NCBI RefSeq assembly: GCF_964340395.1
Contig: NC_135559.1
Coordinates: 18,080,550-18,144,549 of the forward strand
Source of the DNA: Glandiceps talaboti
Lineage: Eukaryota; Hemichordata; Enteropneusta; Spengelidae
Direction of reading: 5' to 3'
Length of the DNA: 64,000 bases
Below, one piece after another: positions 12,271-23,025 of the stretch. The notes under the pieces were generated by a model. It saw only the letters and a program-made list of their open reading frames with translations. It ran no database searches and was not told the origin of the DNA. The position numbers and the translations under genes were made by a program. The number at the start of each line of letters is the position of its first letter. Position 1 is the stretch's first letter.

Positions 12271-12393
12271 TGGCGTGTAAACTCTTACAGGAGATTTTCT
12301 TTGATTTTCTGTGATCGACTTAATTAAAATCAGAGCGAGTGTCCTACAGAGTGGACATCTGTAGAATAGTATGTGTATGGCTAAGAGAAATTC

Positions 12394-12396
<3 letters not shown>

Positions 12397-12473
<77 letters not shown>
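12397..12473. repeat. (AT)n microsatellite
   Basis: About 38 AT units. It is separated by 57 bp of unique sequence from a second AT tract. Confidence 0.97.
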
Positions 12474-12474
<1 letters not shown>

Positions 12475-12527
12475 CTCGGTGAGTATCAATCTGCTAAGAC
12501 AGTGCTCTGTACCGCAGTGGCAGAGCG

Positions 12528-12529
<2 letters not shown>

Positions 12530-12586
<57 letters not shown>
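12530..12586. repeat. (AT)n microsatellite
   Basis: About 28 AT units; the right-hand partner of the tract at 12397-12473. Confidence 0.97.
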
Positions 12587-12589
<3 letters not shown>

Positions 12590-14340
12590 TGACTTTCTGT
12601 CTATAAATAATAATTGTAACCCAAATATTTGGAAGAGACTGAGCTCCTCATCGCGGGTTGGTCTCCAGTTCTGTCAAAGAAATCAAGTTCTGTTACACGT
12701 TAAATACTGAAGACAGCCGCCGCATTGTCACGCATAATAGTGCTAGCGCTCTTGTCCTGAAATAGTATAAATAGTATGTTCAGCCATCTGTTGAATACTG
12801 GTGTCTATTGGTTGCTATGTTACTGTTTTCTATTGATACCATTGGTGAGAGTATCTAGTTTTTGGATGCCAAATATAGCTGACGATGCCGATGAGATCTC
12901 AGCAAAAATATAGGATTCGGCTCCAGCATTTCTTTTGACTCTGAGTAGAAATTTCATTTGACAGAATGGCTCGTAGAGGACGTCATTGCAGTATATTCCT
13001 CTCTCCCACATTGTATACATTCTCGCAAATCAGAGTACATATTTCGACTGAAGCAACGAAATGTTGGCGATGCGTCTTGTTCACTGCCGTAAAAGAGGCT
13101 TTGGTTTACGACAATGAGTGTGTATTGAAGTCTTTAGCATACCTAGCAATTTAACGAGTCCACTAATGATCATACAATACGGGCAATTATTCTATTCTTC
13201 TGATTGGTCGATTAATCCCATCGGTCTTACCACGTGACGAAAAATTAAGAAAATAACTTGACGTTCGGGGGGCGGGTTCCTGTGAAGTGAATGTTATCGA
13301 AGTAATTTTCTTCTATTAACTATTTACATAGTTTCAAACAAACTTTCAAGCAACATCTATTGGAGCAGTATGGCTGATCAACTGTTTATTTGTAATTTTA
13401 ATGGTGTGTACATAATACATTATATAGTTGTGTCCCTTGCTGTTAATTACGTTAAGGGACAGGCCCAGAGAGTAGTTGTGGGCTATCCCCTGACTCCCCA
13501 TTTACCCACTGTTATAGTTTATATTTATTCGGGTAAATAAACTTTACATCCGGGTCTCTCCTGTTGTACGTCTGGTGAAGGGAGTGTACGTTTAAATTAG
13601 AATGACAAAAATAAGTTAAAGTGAAGAGACAATATTTCAATGTCGCTGTTATTGTGATATTTTATGGAAGCATGGTCTGAGATAGCGTCTGGATTTATAC
13701 AGCAGATCTCAACATGTTTTCCTTCTTGTCTCTAGTTTGACAATTCAAGTAAAGGAAACTTATCCAAAATATGCAAACTCCGTAAGAAGTTAAAAGCATA
13801 GGGGTGCCACCCCCGATGTCATTGTTCTGTAGTTGAAGTATGCCGATCTGTTTATATGAAATGTGTGAAATTTGAAGCAGATGGTTGATTTCTTTTCATA
13901 TATCACTGTTGGGCTTTAGCCTTCGGTTTACCGTTTTCTTAGCAGGCTGTGTCTTTTTTTGAAATATGAAATATATTATAAATAAACAAGTACACAATAT
14001 AGACGTAATATATAGATTGAATTCCTTCTTGAAATCTCACAAATAACATAAATGGAAGAAGACACGGTTCAAATTCATGATTACAAACCATATATTGAGA
14101 GACAGGTATTCATTGATAATAGTAATATCACACCCCAACAACACGCTACCTCGGCTCCCCGTTGGCAAACCCTGACCCTTCGAATGGATGGTGTTTATTT
14201 TGTGCATGTGTAAGCGAAGGTGTCTGTCGCATGTTTGGATTGGTAAACAGTTTTTTTGAATTTTGGATGAATTTTCGTAAATTAATGAAATTATTAAAAA
14301 TTTAAATAACACTTTTAACAGACCTGGTAATGTACAAACC
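12590..14340. other. non-coding stretch with promoter-like and LTR-like signals
   Basis: No confident gene. A GC box (gggggcggg) near 13268 precedes ATG at 13370-13372, which is followed by 34 nt and a GTGTGT donor-like site; it could be a first exon, but I find no partner exon. At 13431-13461 tgtccctt/aagggaca forms a hairpin. Around 13510-13590 a TATA-like tract, AATAAA and a pyrimidine stretch look like part of an LTR. Confidence 0.35.
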
Positions 14341-14352
14341 CTATGAATAGTT

Positions 14353-14745
14353 GTATGTATGTATGTATGTATGTATGTATGTATGTATGTATGTATGTAT
14401 GTATGTATGTATGTATGTATGTATGTATGTATGTATGTATGTATGTATGTATGTATGTATGTATGTGTGGATGTATGTATGTGTGTATGTATGTATGTAT
14501 GTATGTATGTATGTATGTATGTATGTATGTATGTATGTATGTATGTATGTATATGTATGTACATGTATGTATGTATGTATGTATGTATGTGTGTATGTAT
14601 GTATGTATGTATGTGTGTGTGTATGAATGTATGGTATGTATGTATGTATGTATATGTGTGTATGTCTGTCTGTATGTATGTATGTATGTATGTATGTATG
14701 TATGTATGTATGTATGTATGTATGTATGTATGTATGTATGCAATG
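14353..14745. repeat. (ATGT)n microsatellite
   Basis: Nearly 400 bp of ATGT units with scattered single-base variants (GTGT, ACAT). Both strands are open in several frames, giving Tyr-Val-Cys-Met and Thr-Tyr-Ile-His peptides. These are repeat artefacts. Confidence 0.97.
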
Positions 14746-15427
14746 TATGTATGTCTGTCAGCCTCTCTGTCTGCCTGTGTCTCTCACTGTCTCTCCTCCT
14801 GGATTTTATTATTCTCGGTAAATAAAGTTTTTAATATAAGAATAATTGTAAACAGCAATTTATTTTAATGAGATTTCTCTCCACCATATTATGAGATTTT
14901 TGTTTCATTTAAGTTAAATAAGTTTTTCGTAAGACGAATTGAAAGCAGGCGCCAAATAAATGCCAAAAAGTACACAATTTGACACTTCTTTCCGAACTAT
15001 GGCACCTCTCTTTCCAAATTTGGCGCTCTTTTGATCAAATTCGGTATGTCTTTGCTAAAATTTGACATTTTTGTCTAAATTTTTCACTTCTCCTGAAATA
15101 GGACAGTTGTGAGTAGAAAGAGCAGTATAACGAAGTGTGATTGATATTCACATATTTTGAACTTGAAAAATAAACTTCTTGTTCATATTTTGAACTTGAA
15201 AAATAAACTTCTTGTTTCTTCTTGTGTTCTATCAAAATGATGCTGAAAACAATAACAGTATATATATATTGGAACCGCGTTACAAGTTTCGTTCAGGTTG
15301 TCTTTTCGACCTTCATAGAAATTTCAAACTTTCAAAATTGGTGATATTGGTATAGGTTATATGCATAATAATACAATGGTACTGTACAACATCGTATCAA
15401 CTCTTTTAAAACGCTGATCCTTGAATT

Positions 15428-18400
15428 ATCTTAACCAAGTCATACACATAAACCAAGTCATACACATAAACCAAGTCCGACACATAAGCCAAGTCATGCA
15501 CATCAACCAAGTCATACATATAAACCAAGTCATACACATAAGCCAAGTCCTACACATAAACCAAGTCCTACACATAAGTCAAGTCATACACATAAGCCAA
15601 GTCCTACATATAAACCAAGTCATACACATAAGCCAAGTCCTACACATAAACCAAGTCCTACACATAAGTCAAGTCATACACATAAGCCAAGTCCTACACA
15701 TAAACCAAGTCATGCACATGATCCAAGTCCTACACATAAACCAAGTCATACACATAAACCAAGTCATACACATGAACCAAGTCATACACATGAACCAAGT
15801 CATACATATAAACCAAGTCATGCATATAAACCAAGTCATACACATAAACCAAGTCATACATATAAACCAAGTCATACACATAAACCAAGTCCTACACATA
15901 AACCAAGTCATACACATAAACCAAGTCCTACACATAAACCAAGTCATACATATAAACCAAGTCATACACATGAACCAAGTCATACATATAACCAAGTCAT
16001 ACATATAAACCAAGTCATACACATGAACCAAGTCATGCATATAAACCAAGTCATACATATTAACCAAGTCATGCACATGAACAAAGTCATACATATAAAC
16101 CAAGTCATACATATAAACCAAGTCATACACATAAACCAAGTCATGCACATGAACCAAGTCATACACATGAACCAAGTCATACATATAAACCAAGTCATAC
16201 ATATAAACCAAGTCATGCATATAAACCAAGTCATGCATATAAACCAAGTCATACATATAAACCAAGTCATACATATAAACCAAGTCATACACATAAACCA
16301 AGCCCTACACATAAACCAAGTCATACACATAAACCAAGTCATACACATGAACCAAGTCATACATATAAACCAAGTCATGCATATAAACCAAGTCATGCAT
16401 ATAAACCAAGTCATACACATAAACCAAGTCATACATATAAACCAAGTCATACATATAAACCAAGTCATACACATAAACCAAGTCATACACATAAACCAAG
16501 TCCGACACATAAGCCAAGTCATGCACATAAACCAAGTCATACATATAAACCAAGTCATACACATAAGCCAAGTCCTACACATAAACCAAGTCCTACACAT
16601 AAGTCAAGTCATACACATAAGCCAAGTCCTACACATAAACCAAGTCATGCACATAATCCAAGTCCTACACATAAACCAAGTCCTACACATAAACCAAGTC
16701 ATACACATGAACCAAGTCATACACATGAACCAAGTCATACATACAAACCAAGTCATGCATATAAACCAAGTCATACACATAAACCAAGTCATACATATAA
16801 ACCAAGTCATACACATGAACCAAGTCATACATATAACCAAGTCATACATATAAACCAAGTCATACACATGAACCAAGTCATGCATATAAACCAAGTCATA
16901 CATATAAACCAAGTCATACATATAAACCAAGTCATACATATAAACCAAGTCATACACATAACCCAAGCCCTACACATAAACCAAGTCATACACATAAACC
17001 AAGTCATACACATGAACCAAGTCATACATATAAACCAAGTCATGCATATAAACCAAGTCATGCATATAAACCAAGTCATACACATAAACCAAGTCATACA
17101 CATGAACCAAGTCATACATATAAACCAAGTCATGCATATAAACCAAGTCATACATATAAACCAAGTCATACATATAAACCAAGTCATACACATAAACCAA
17201 GTCATACACATAAACCAAGTCCGACACATAAGCCAAGTCATGCACATAAACCAAGTCATACATATAAACCAAGTCATACACATAAGCCAAGTCCTACACA
17301 TAAACCAAGTCCTACACATAAGTCAAGTCATACACATAAGCCAAGTCCTACACATAAACCAAGTCATGCACATAATCCAAGTCCTACACATAAACCAAGT
17401 CCTACACATAAACCAAGTCATACACATGAACCAAGTCATACACATGAACCAAGTCATACATACAAACCAAGTCATGCATATAAACCAAGTCATACACATA
17501 AACCAAGTCATACATATAAACCAAGTCATACACATGAACCAAGTCATACATATAACCAAGTCATACATATAAACCAAGTCATACACATGAACCAAGTCAT
17601 GCATATAAACCAAGTCATACATATAAACCAAGTCATACATATAAACCAAGTCATACATATAAACCAAGTCATACACATAAACCAAGCCCTACACATAAAC
17701 CAAGTCATACACATAAACCAAGTCATACACATGAACCAAGTCATACATATAAACCAAGTCATGCATATAAACCAAGTCATGCATATAAACCAAGTCATGC
17801 ATATAAACCAAGTCATACGTATAAACCAAGTCATACACATAAACCAAGTCATACATATAAATCAAGTCATACATATAAACCAAGTCATACACATAAACCA
17901 AGTCATACACATAAACCAAGTCATACACATAAACCAAGTCATACACATAAACCAAGTCATACACATAAACCAAGTCATACACATAAACCAAGTCATACAT
18001 ATAAACCAAGTTATGCACATGAACAAAGTCATACATATAAACCAAGTCATATATATAAACCAAGTCATGCACATATACCGAGTCATGCATATAAACCAAG
18101 TCATACACATAAAACAAAGTCATACACATGAACAAAGTCACACACGTAAACCAAGACATAAACATGAACCAAGTCGTACACACGAACCAAGTCGTACACA
18201 TAAACCAAGTCTTACACATACATCAAGTCATACATATGAACCAAGCCATACACATAAACACATAAACCAAGTCGCACACATACACCAAGCCATACACATT
18301 ACACGAACAGTCATACACACGAACCAGGTCATACACATAAAACCAAATCATACACATGAAGCAAGTCTTACACAAAAACCAAGCAAGTCTTACACATAAA
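15428..18400. repeat. 18-bp satellite with 719-bp higher-order units
   Basis: About 165 tandem copies of an 18-bp unit close to cataaaccaagtcatacA. Variants (cctac, gcat, gaacc, tccgac) recur in the same order. A unit carrying tccgacac recurs at 16502 and 17221, and a unit with a one-base deletion (atataacc) at 16831 and 17550, both 719 bp apart. 719 equals 40 units minus one base. The first higher-order copy is longer by whole 18-bp units (the deletion lies at 15986, 845 bp away). Beyond 18100 units become diverged. The unit has no stop in several frames, giving hexapeptide repeats on both strands; I read these as non-coding. Confidence 0.95.
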
Positions 18401-18983
18401 CCAATTCGTTTTCTGCAATTCATTTAATGTATTCATACAACCATTCAATACTCGTTATTCTAATAGCTTCAAAGGTCGTTACATTTCATATAATAAATCC
18501 CATTATTATATAACAATAATGCCTCTCCACCCAAACCCCATCCCCATCCCTGCAGCCACATCTTTTTACTCTGGAGGGCGTCCTTAGGGTCAGCTCAGGT
18601 TACACCAGATTACACGCAATATCATCTGTCACCCCTGCTGATAACATGTCATATAATACTCTTCATCTTAGTTAAATTATTATCATCAAGGTGCATTTTT
18701 CTTCTGTTTTGACTTCATTAATAATATTGACATTTGGTCACTTAGGATTTATTTATACCGTCGTTTCACCAACTCTCTACAAAATGTTTATTTCTTTAAC
18801 TAGTAGCGCGAAATCATCAGCCGTCATTTGTTTGTTTGTTTTTTGTTTATGTTTGTTTCTTCGTTTGGTTGTTGTTGATTTTTTAAGCTCATAGTGCCTA
18901 ATAATATATCATTGAACGCAGTTAAGTTAATATACCAATTTGGTGTCATTGGTCTACATATCTTTCTCTTCTTCGTTGCCATG

Positions 18984-19781
18984 TCAACGATTCAAATTCT
19001 GTGTTATGTTTTTGATGATCCCTGCGGTTATCGAGTCATCAGTTTCACTTCTACGAAAGCTATAACAGTCTTTCCGTAAATGTCCCTTTTTACCGCAGAG
19101 CGGGCAAGCTTTAGCTCGAGGACAATTATGTCCATTATGTCCGAACAGGTGACAAATATAGCATATGAACGGCACGTTTACCTTCTTCGGTTGCCCTTGG
19201 TAACTGATCGAGATTTTCCGGGCAGAGCCATGGGATCCAAAATCTACACGGCTAGGAATTTGTCTCTCTATTCGCATGGAAACCGACACTTGTCCGGAGT
19301 TAATACCAGAATTTCCGATTTTCTTGCGACTTATCTGTGACTCTACTTCCCCGAATAGGTTAAGAAATTGAATAATGGATTCGTCATCCATATGTGAACC
19401 AATACCATCTAATACAACTTTTCTAACATCATAACAGGCGTCCTCCGGGTACACTCGTTCAATTTTGGCAGTAGCTGTATAAAAAGCAACCCCATTTTCC
19501 ATCAGTTTCTCTTTGGTATCCATATCAGATACTGTCACATACCAAGAAGCATCTTCTTTGCACTGATAAATATCCCTTAACGTTTCTTCTCCTCCGAGTT
19601 CCTCGCTAACACGAAGGAGAATTTCGTCTGCTGTTTTCCATACAGTACTAAACTTAAAGCGTACCGTTAATTTTGGTCTTGTCTTCGCAATCTTCAAATC
19701 TGGTATGATAACGTTGCCTGGTTTAGTTTTTCCATCGACACTGGAATCCGAAGAACCGGTAACATCTACACCTGTTGCCAT
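18984..19781 (-). CDS. gag-like ORF with two CCHC zinc knuckles (retrotransposon ORF1 type)
   Basis: Intact 265-codon frame from ATG at 19779-19781. The middle (about residues 45-200) has alternating hydrophobic segments and a KVVLDGIGSHMDD stretch like the degenerate RRM of LINE ORF1 proteins. The C-terminus has two perfect C-X2-C-X4-H-X4-C knuckles: CYICHLFGHNGHNC (207-220) and CPLCGKKGHLRKDC (226-239). Such proteins bind nucleic acid. No reverse transcriptase follows: downstream on this strand there is about 580 bp of non-coding DNA and then the 18-bp satellite. It is therefore either a truncated LINE/Tx1-type ORF1 that has not yet decayed or a domesticated single-exon gene of the ZCCHC3-like kind. 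The intact frame favours youth or selection. Confidence 0.7.
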   Translation of the reverse strand: MATGVDVTGSSDSSVDGKTKPGNVIIPDLKIAKTRPKLTVRFKFSTVWKTADEILLRVSEELGGEETLRDIYQCKEDASWYVTVSDMDTKEKLMENGVAFYTATAKIERVYPEDACYDVRKVVLDGIGSHMDDESIIQFLNLFGEVESQISRKKIGNSGINSGQVSVSMRIERQIPSRVDFGSHGSARKISISYQGQPKKVNVPFICYICHLFGHNGHNCPRAKACPLCGKKGHLRKDCYSFRRSETDDSITAGIIKNITQNLNR

Positions 19782-20529
19782 TGTAGGTGATGATCGTTGC
19801 TACCGTGGAATGACTGAACTCGGTATTTCACTGATACCTTGACAAAATGACATGTATAGAATGATCTGAAACATAGTTGATTGGCCACCCGTGGAAAAAC
19901 GGATGATGTGCGACAGTGAATTATCTCCGGGGCTCTCCAAAGGGAGTTTTTTCTTCATCGTTAATTTGAATTTCATTAATTCATGACGCCGTGCTTTTAC
20001 AAACAATAAATAACGGTCTTGTAAACGTAAAACTACTCAGAAAAATACATAAATTTCCTGTAAAATTTGTTTTACTGGTAACTCAGATATTTTCAACATA
20101 TACGTGCATAAATGTGACCCGGATCGCCTTTCAAAGTTACCGTTCACGTTCACATTCAGCATTCACGTAATGAATCGTTAATCGGGACCTTTTTGAAAGA
20201 ATCGAGTGTGACATGCAAATTATTGGGTATAAAATGTACTACTGGAACATTCTATGTAATAAGTTGGGGGTCACTTCAAAAAAATATCAAATATTTAGTA
20301 TTTTCTGTTTTATTACATTTGAAGGTTGCTATTGAAGGTGAAATAGTAAGTTAAACAGGCCATGATATGGTCATGGCTATTTCAGTATCGAGCAATTAAT
20401 ATTAATTATGTGTACAGATAACTGGGACACACTTTAACCTTTTGTTCGGTCGATGGTGCAGTGAATGGAAAAATAACACGTCACCATTTTAAAACTTTGG
20501 ACCTTTTTTTTCCATAACTGTGTACTGCA

Positions 20530-20880
20530 CACCTAACACACATTTGTGCACATCCATGTAACAGCTATGGTGGAATAATACCCTGTAGCAACCCCTTTGT
20601 TCATATCCGACTAGCATTGCTCACACAGTTGAGCTGGTACACTGCTGTGGGAAATACCGCTGTCACAGCAATGCTACCATTGACATAGCTAGTGCATTGC
20701 TTTGGGAGATACCTACGTTACAGCTATGCTCACATAGCTGGGACATGGATGTGGAGAAAAGCTTGTGTACGCGGATGATATAAAAAGCTGTGCTGCATTG
20801 CTATTTTGGACATCAATGTTACATTGATATTTTTCACATAACTGGTACAGCCTCAGTGGCTCCAGTGAGCTCATACATAC
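20530..20880. repeat. degenerate tandem repeat region
   Basis: Loosely repeated phrases (cacagctatg, gtacactgctgtggga, catagctgggacat) at intervals of about 60-70 bp. Too diverged to define a unit. The stretch 19800-20530 to its left holds nothing recognisable. Confidence 0.45.
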
Positions 20881-20888
20881 AGCTATGT

Positions 20889-21178
20889 ATACAACCCTGT
20901 CCTAGGTATGCTAATGTCACAGGGTGTGCAAGGTTCCATGTACATGTATGTGAACATGAATGTACACAACTCTGTCCTAGGTATGCGAATGTGACATGGG
21001 TGTGCAAGGTACTTTCCTTGTGTACATGAATGTGCACAACCCTGTCCGAGGTATATGAATGTTACAGGGGTGTCCAAGGTGTCCTGTGTAGCTGGTACAG
21101 CCACCGTGGCTCCACTAATCTGTTACAACCCTGTCCTAGGTATGCCAACGTTACAGGATTTACAAGGGTGTGCAAGGC
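20889..21178. repeat. minisatellite, four units of about 70-90 bp
   Basis: The core caaccctgtcctaggtatg, followed by a t-rich linker and gtgtgcaagg, occurs at about 20892, 20967, 21037 and 21126. Confidence 0.8.
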
Positions 21179-21448
21179 TTTACAATTTTGAAATAAAACA
21201 TTCCAATGTTAGCTAAGCCACGAGCAACTTCTCTCTCTCTCTTTCTATCTACCGTTACCCACTCTACATCTCACAGTCGGCCTGTTTTATATTAAATATT
21301 TGCCAAGCCACACACAGTGCCCGCGAATTTTTTTTCTGTTCTACATTTGTCATGGCTCACTGACGGTTATGACGTATAACTGAGAGTTCTGACGTATTTT
21401 TTTTTACTAATATCAACAGACGCTTAACAATGGGGTGTCATTCGGGCT

Positions 21449-21893
<445 letters not shown>

Positions 21894-22102
21894 CGATAAA
21901 AAGTATTTATAATGCGTTTGTCCTTCCGAGACCTCCAGTTGCTAAGATCAGTCTCTCCGCATAGGAGTAAAGCAATCATATTGCCACCTCTATCGTATAG
22001 TTATACAGCCGGGTTGATAGCCACAATCGTGGGTCAAATCCACCGGTACTTGTATTCCCGAGATATGTATCAGAATGTTTCTATCAGAATACAATAAAAT
22101 GT

Positions 22103-22264
22103 CGTATTTAGCCAACTGTATATGAAAGGGGTAAAATTACACTTGTTTCTGTGATCGAACAAGTCCACCAACCGCGAAATGACAACGAGCGATGGGTGGA
22201 CTTGCGCGATCATAGTAGAAACAAGTGTAATTTTACCCCTTTCATATACAGTTGGCTAAATACG
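22103..22264. mobile_element. palindromic MITE, 162 bp
   Basis: Near-perfect inverted arms of about 48 bp beginning cgtatttagccaactgtata and ending at the mirror image at 22264. A second inner pair is present (agtccacc/ggtggact). The motif catttagccaactg recurs once more at 22376, next to a LINE-like 3' end. Confidence 0.85.
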
Positions 22265-22274
22265 TATATATCAT

Positions 22275-22380
22275 CGATATTATCAATCAATCTTTATTGC
22301 ATAAAAACATGCCATAGCAAGCATTGTAAAGCATACAAAAATGACATACAGCAATAAAGTGAATACAATACAGTCATTTA
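22275..22380 (-). mobile_element. possible LINE 3' end
   Basis: On the minus strand the sequence ends ...caataaagattgattgata, a form typical of CR1/L2-like LINE 3' tails. No coding part remains. Confidence 0.3.
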
Positions 22381-22599
22381 GCCAACTGCTCCGGAGGAGT
22401 GTTTACACCAACAAGAAATTTTCCAAGAGGAAGTTTATCATCAGAGGTCAAAATGTGCAAATATTTACTTTTTTCATTTAAGGAATGAAAATTTGAATTA
22501 TTCAATTACAAAAAAAAGGGAAAAAAGTGCCTTTCTCTCATTTGTATTATCGACATTTTATTGTATTCTGGATAGAAATGTTCTGATACATAGCTCGGA

Positions 22600-22695
22600 A
22601 AACAAGTGCCTGTGGTCAAATCTTACCAAATGTCATGATTTCAGCCATTGAAAAACGAACGGCAGTGACGAGGCTCGAACCTACAACCTGATTCC
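22600..22695 (-). mobile_element. tRNA-derived SINE copy, decayed
   Basis: On the minus strand ggttgtaggttcgagcctcg is followed by gtc-gcc-ttt, ttcaatggctgaaatc and gatttgaccaca. It aligns phrase by phrase with the SINE at 54.8 kb. The ggttcgagcc is a good polymerase III B box. This establishes a dispersed family in the window. Confidence 0.65.
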
Positions 22696-22749
22696 TGTAA
22701 ATATCATGTAAAGTTGCAGTAAATAGCGCCCTCACAACCATGCCTCATT

Positions 22750-23020
22750 GTTTCGAATCCCCGGCTGTTGATAAATTTTGGCAGGTCATTTCAAACAAAA
22801 GTTAGGTAGACACTTTAGTTAAAATGAACGATTAGTATAACATTTTTCATTAGTGAAAATTGTTTATATTTGCTTACATTTCTCTGATATTTAAACCAAG
22901 TCGTACATTATGGATGACGAACACACACCCTAGATATATATATACTTGGTGTCAAAGGTCACAGCTGTACATGAAAGTTTCGACAACTTGTACGGGAGGT
23001 TTATATAGAAGTTCACGGAA
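22750..23020 (+). promoter_or_regulatory. RBMX2 promoter and 5'UTR region
   Basis: The sequence immediately 5' of the RBMX2 start codon. It has no TATA box at a suitable distance (tatata at 23002 is too close to the ATG). No CpG cluster is evident. The transcription start cannot be placed. Confidence 0.35.
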
Positions 23021-23025
23021 ATGAA
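23021..23025 (+). CDS. RBMX2: RBMX2 coding exon 1 (5 nt)
   Basis: ATGAA followed directly by a GTGAGT donor. It supplies Met and two bases of Asn. Exon 2 opens with C then CCC CTA ACT, completing the family start M-N-P-L-T. Phase 2 agrees on both sides. This is the only ATGAA-GTRAGT I saw in the upstream 1.5 kb. Confidence 0.7.

Noticed and set aside
12820-13154. Overlapping 60-66 codon frames on both strands
   Set aside because: Neither has a recognisable motif or consistent splice sites; no way to choose between them.
14343-14868. Overlapping long open frames on both strands over the ATGT array
   Set aside because: They are produced by the tetranucleotide repeat; peptides are pure four-residue periodicities with no unique sequence.
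15421-18400. CRISPR-like array
   Set aside because: The 18-bp units are contiguous with no spacers, and the host is a eukaryote. It is a satellite.
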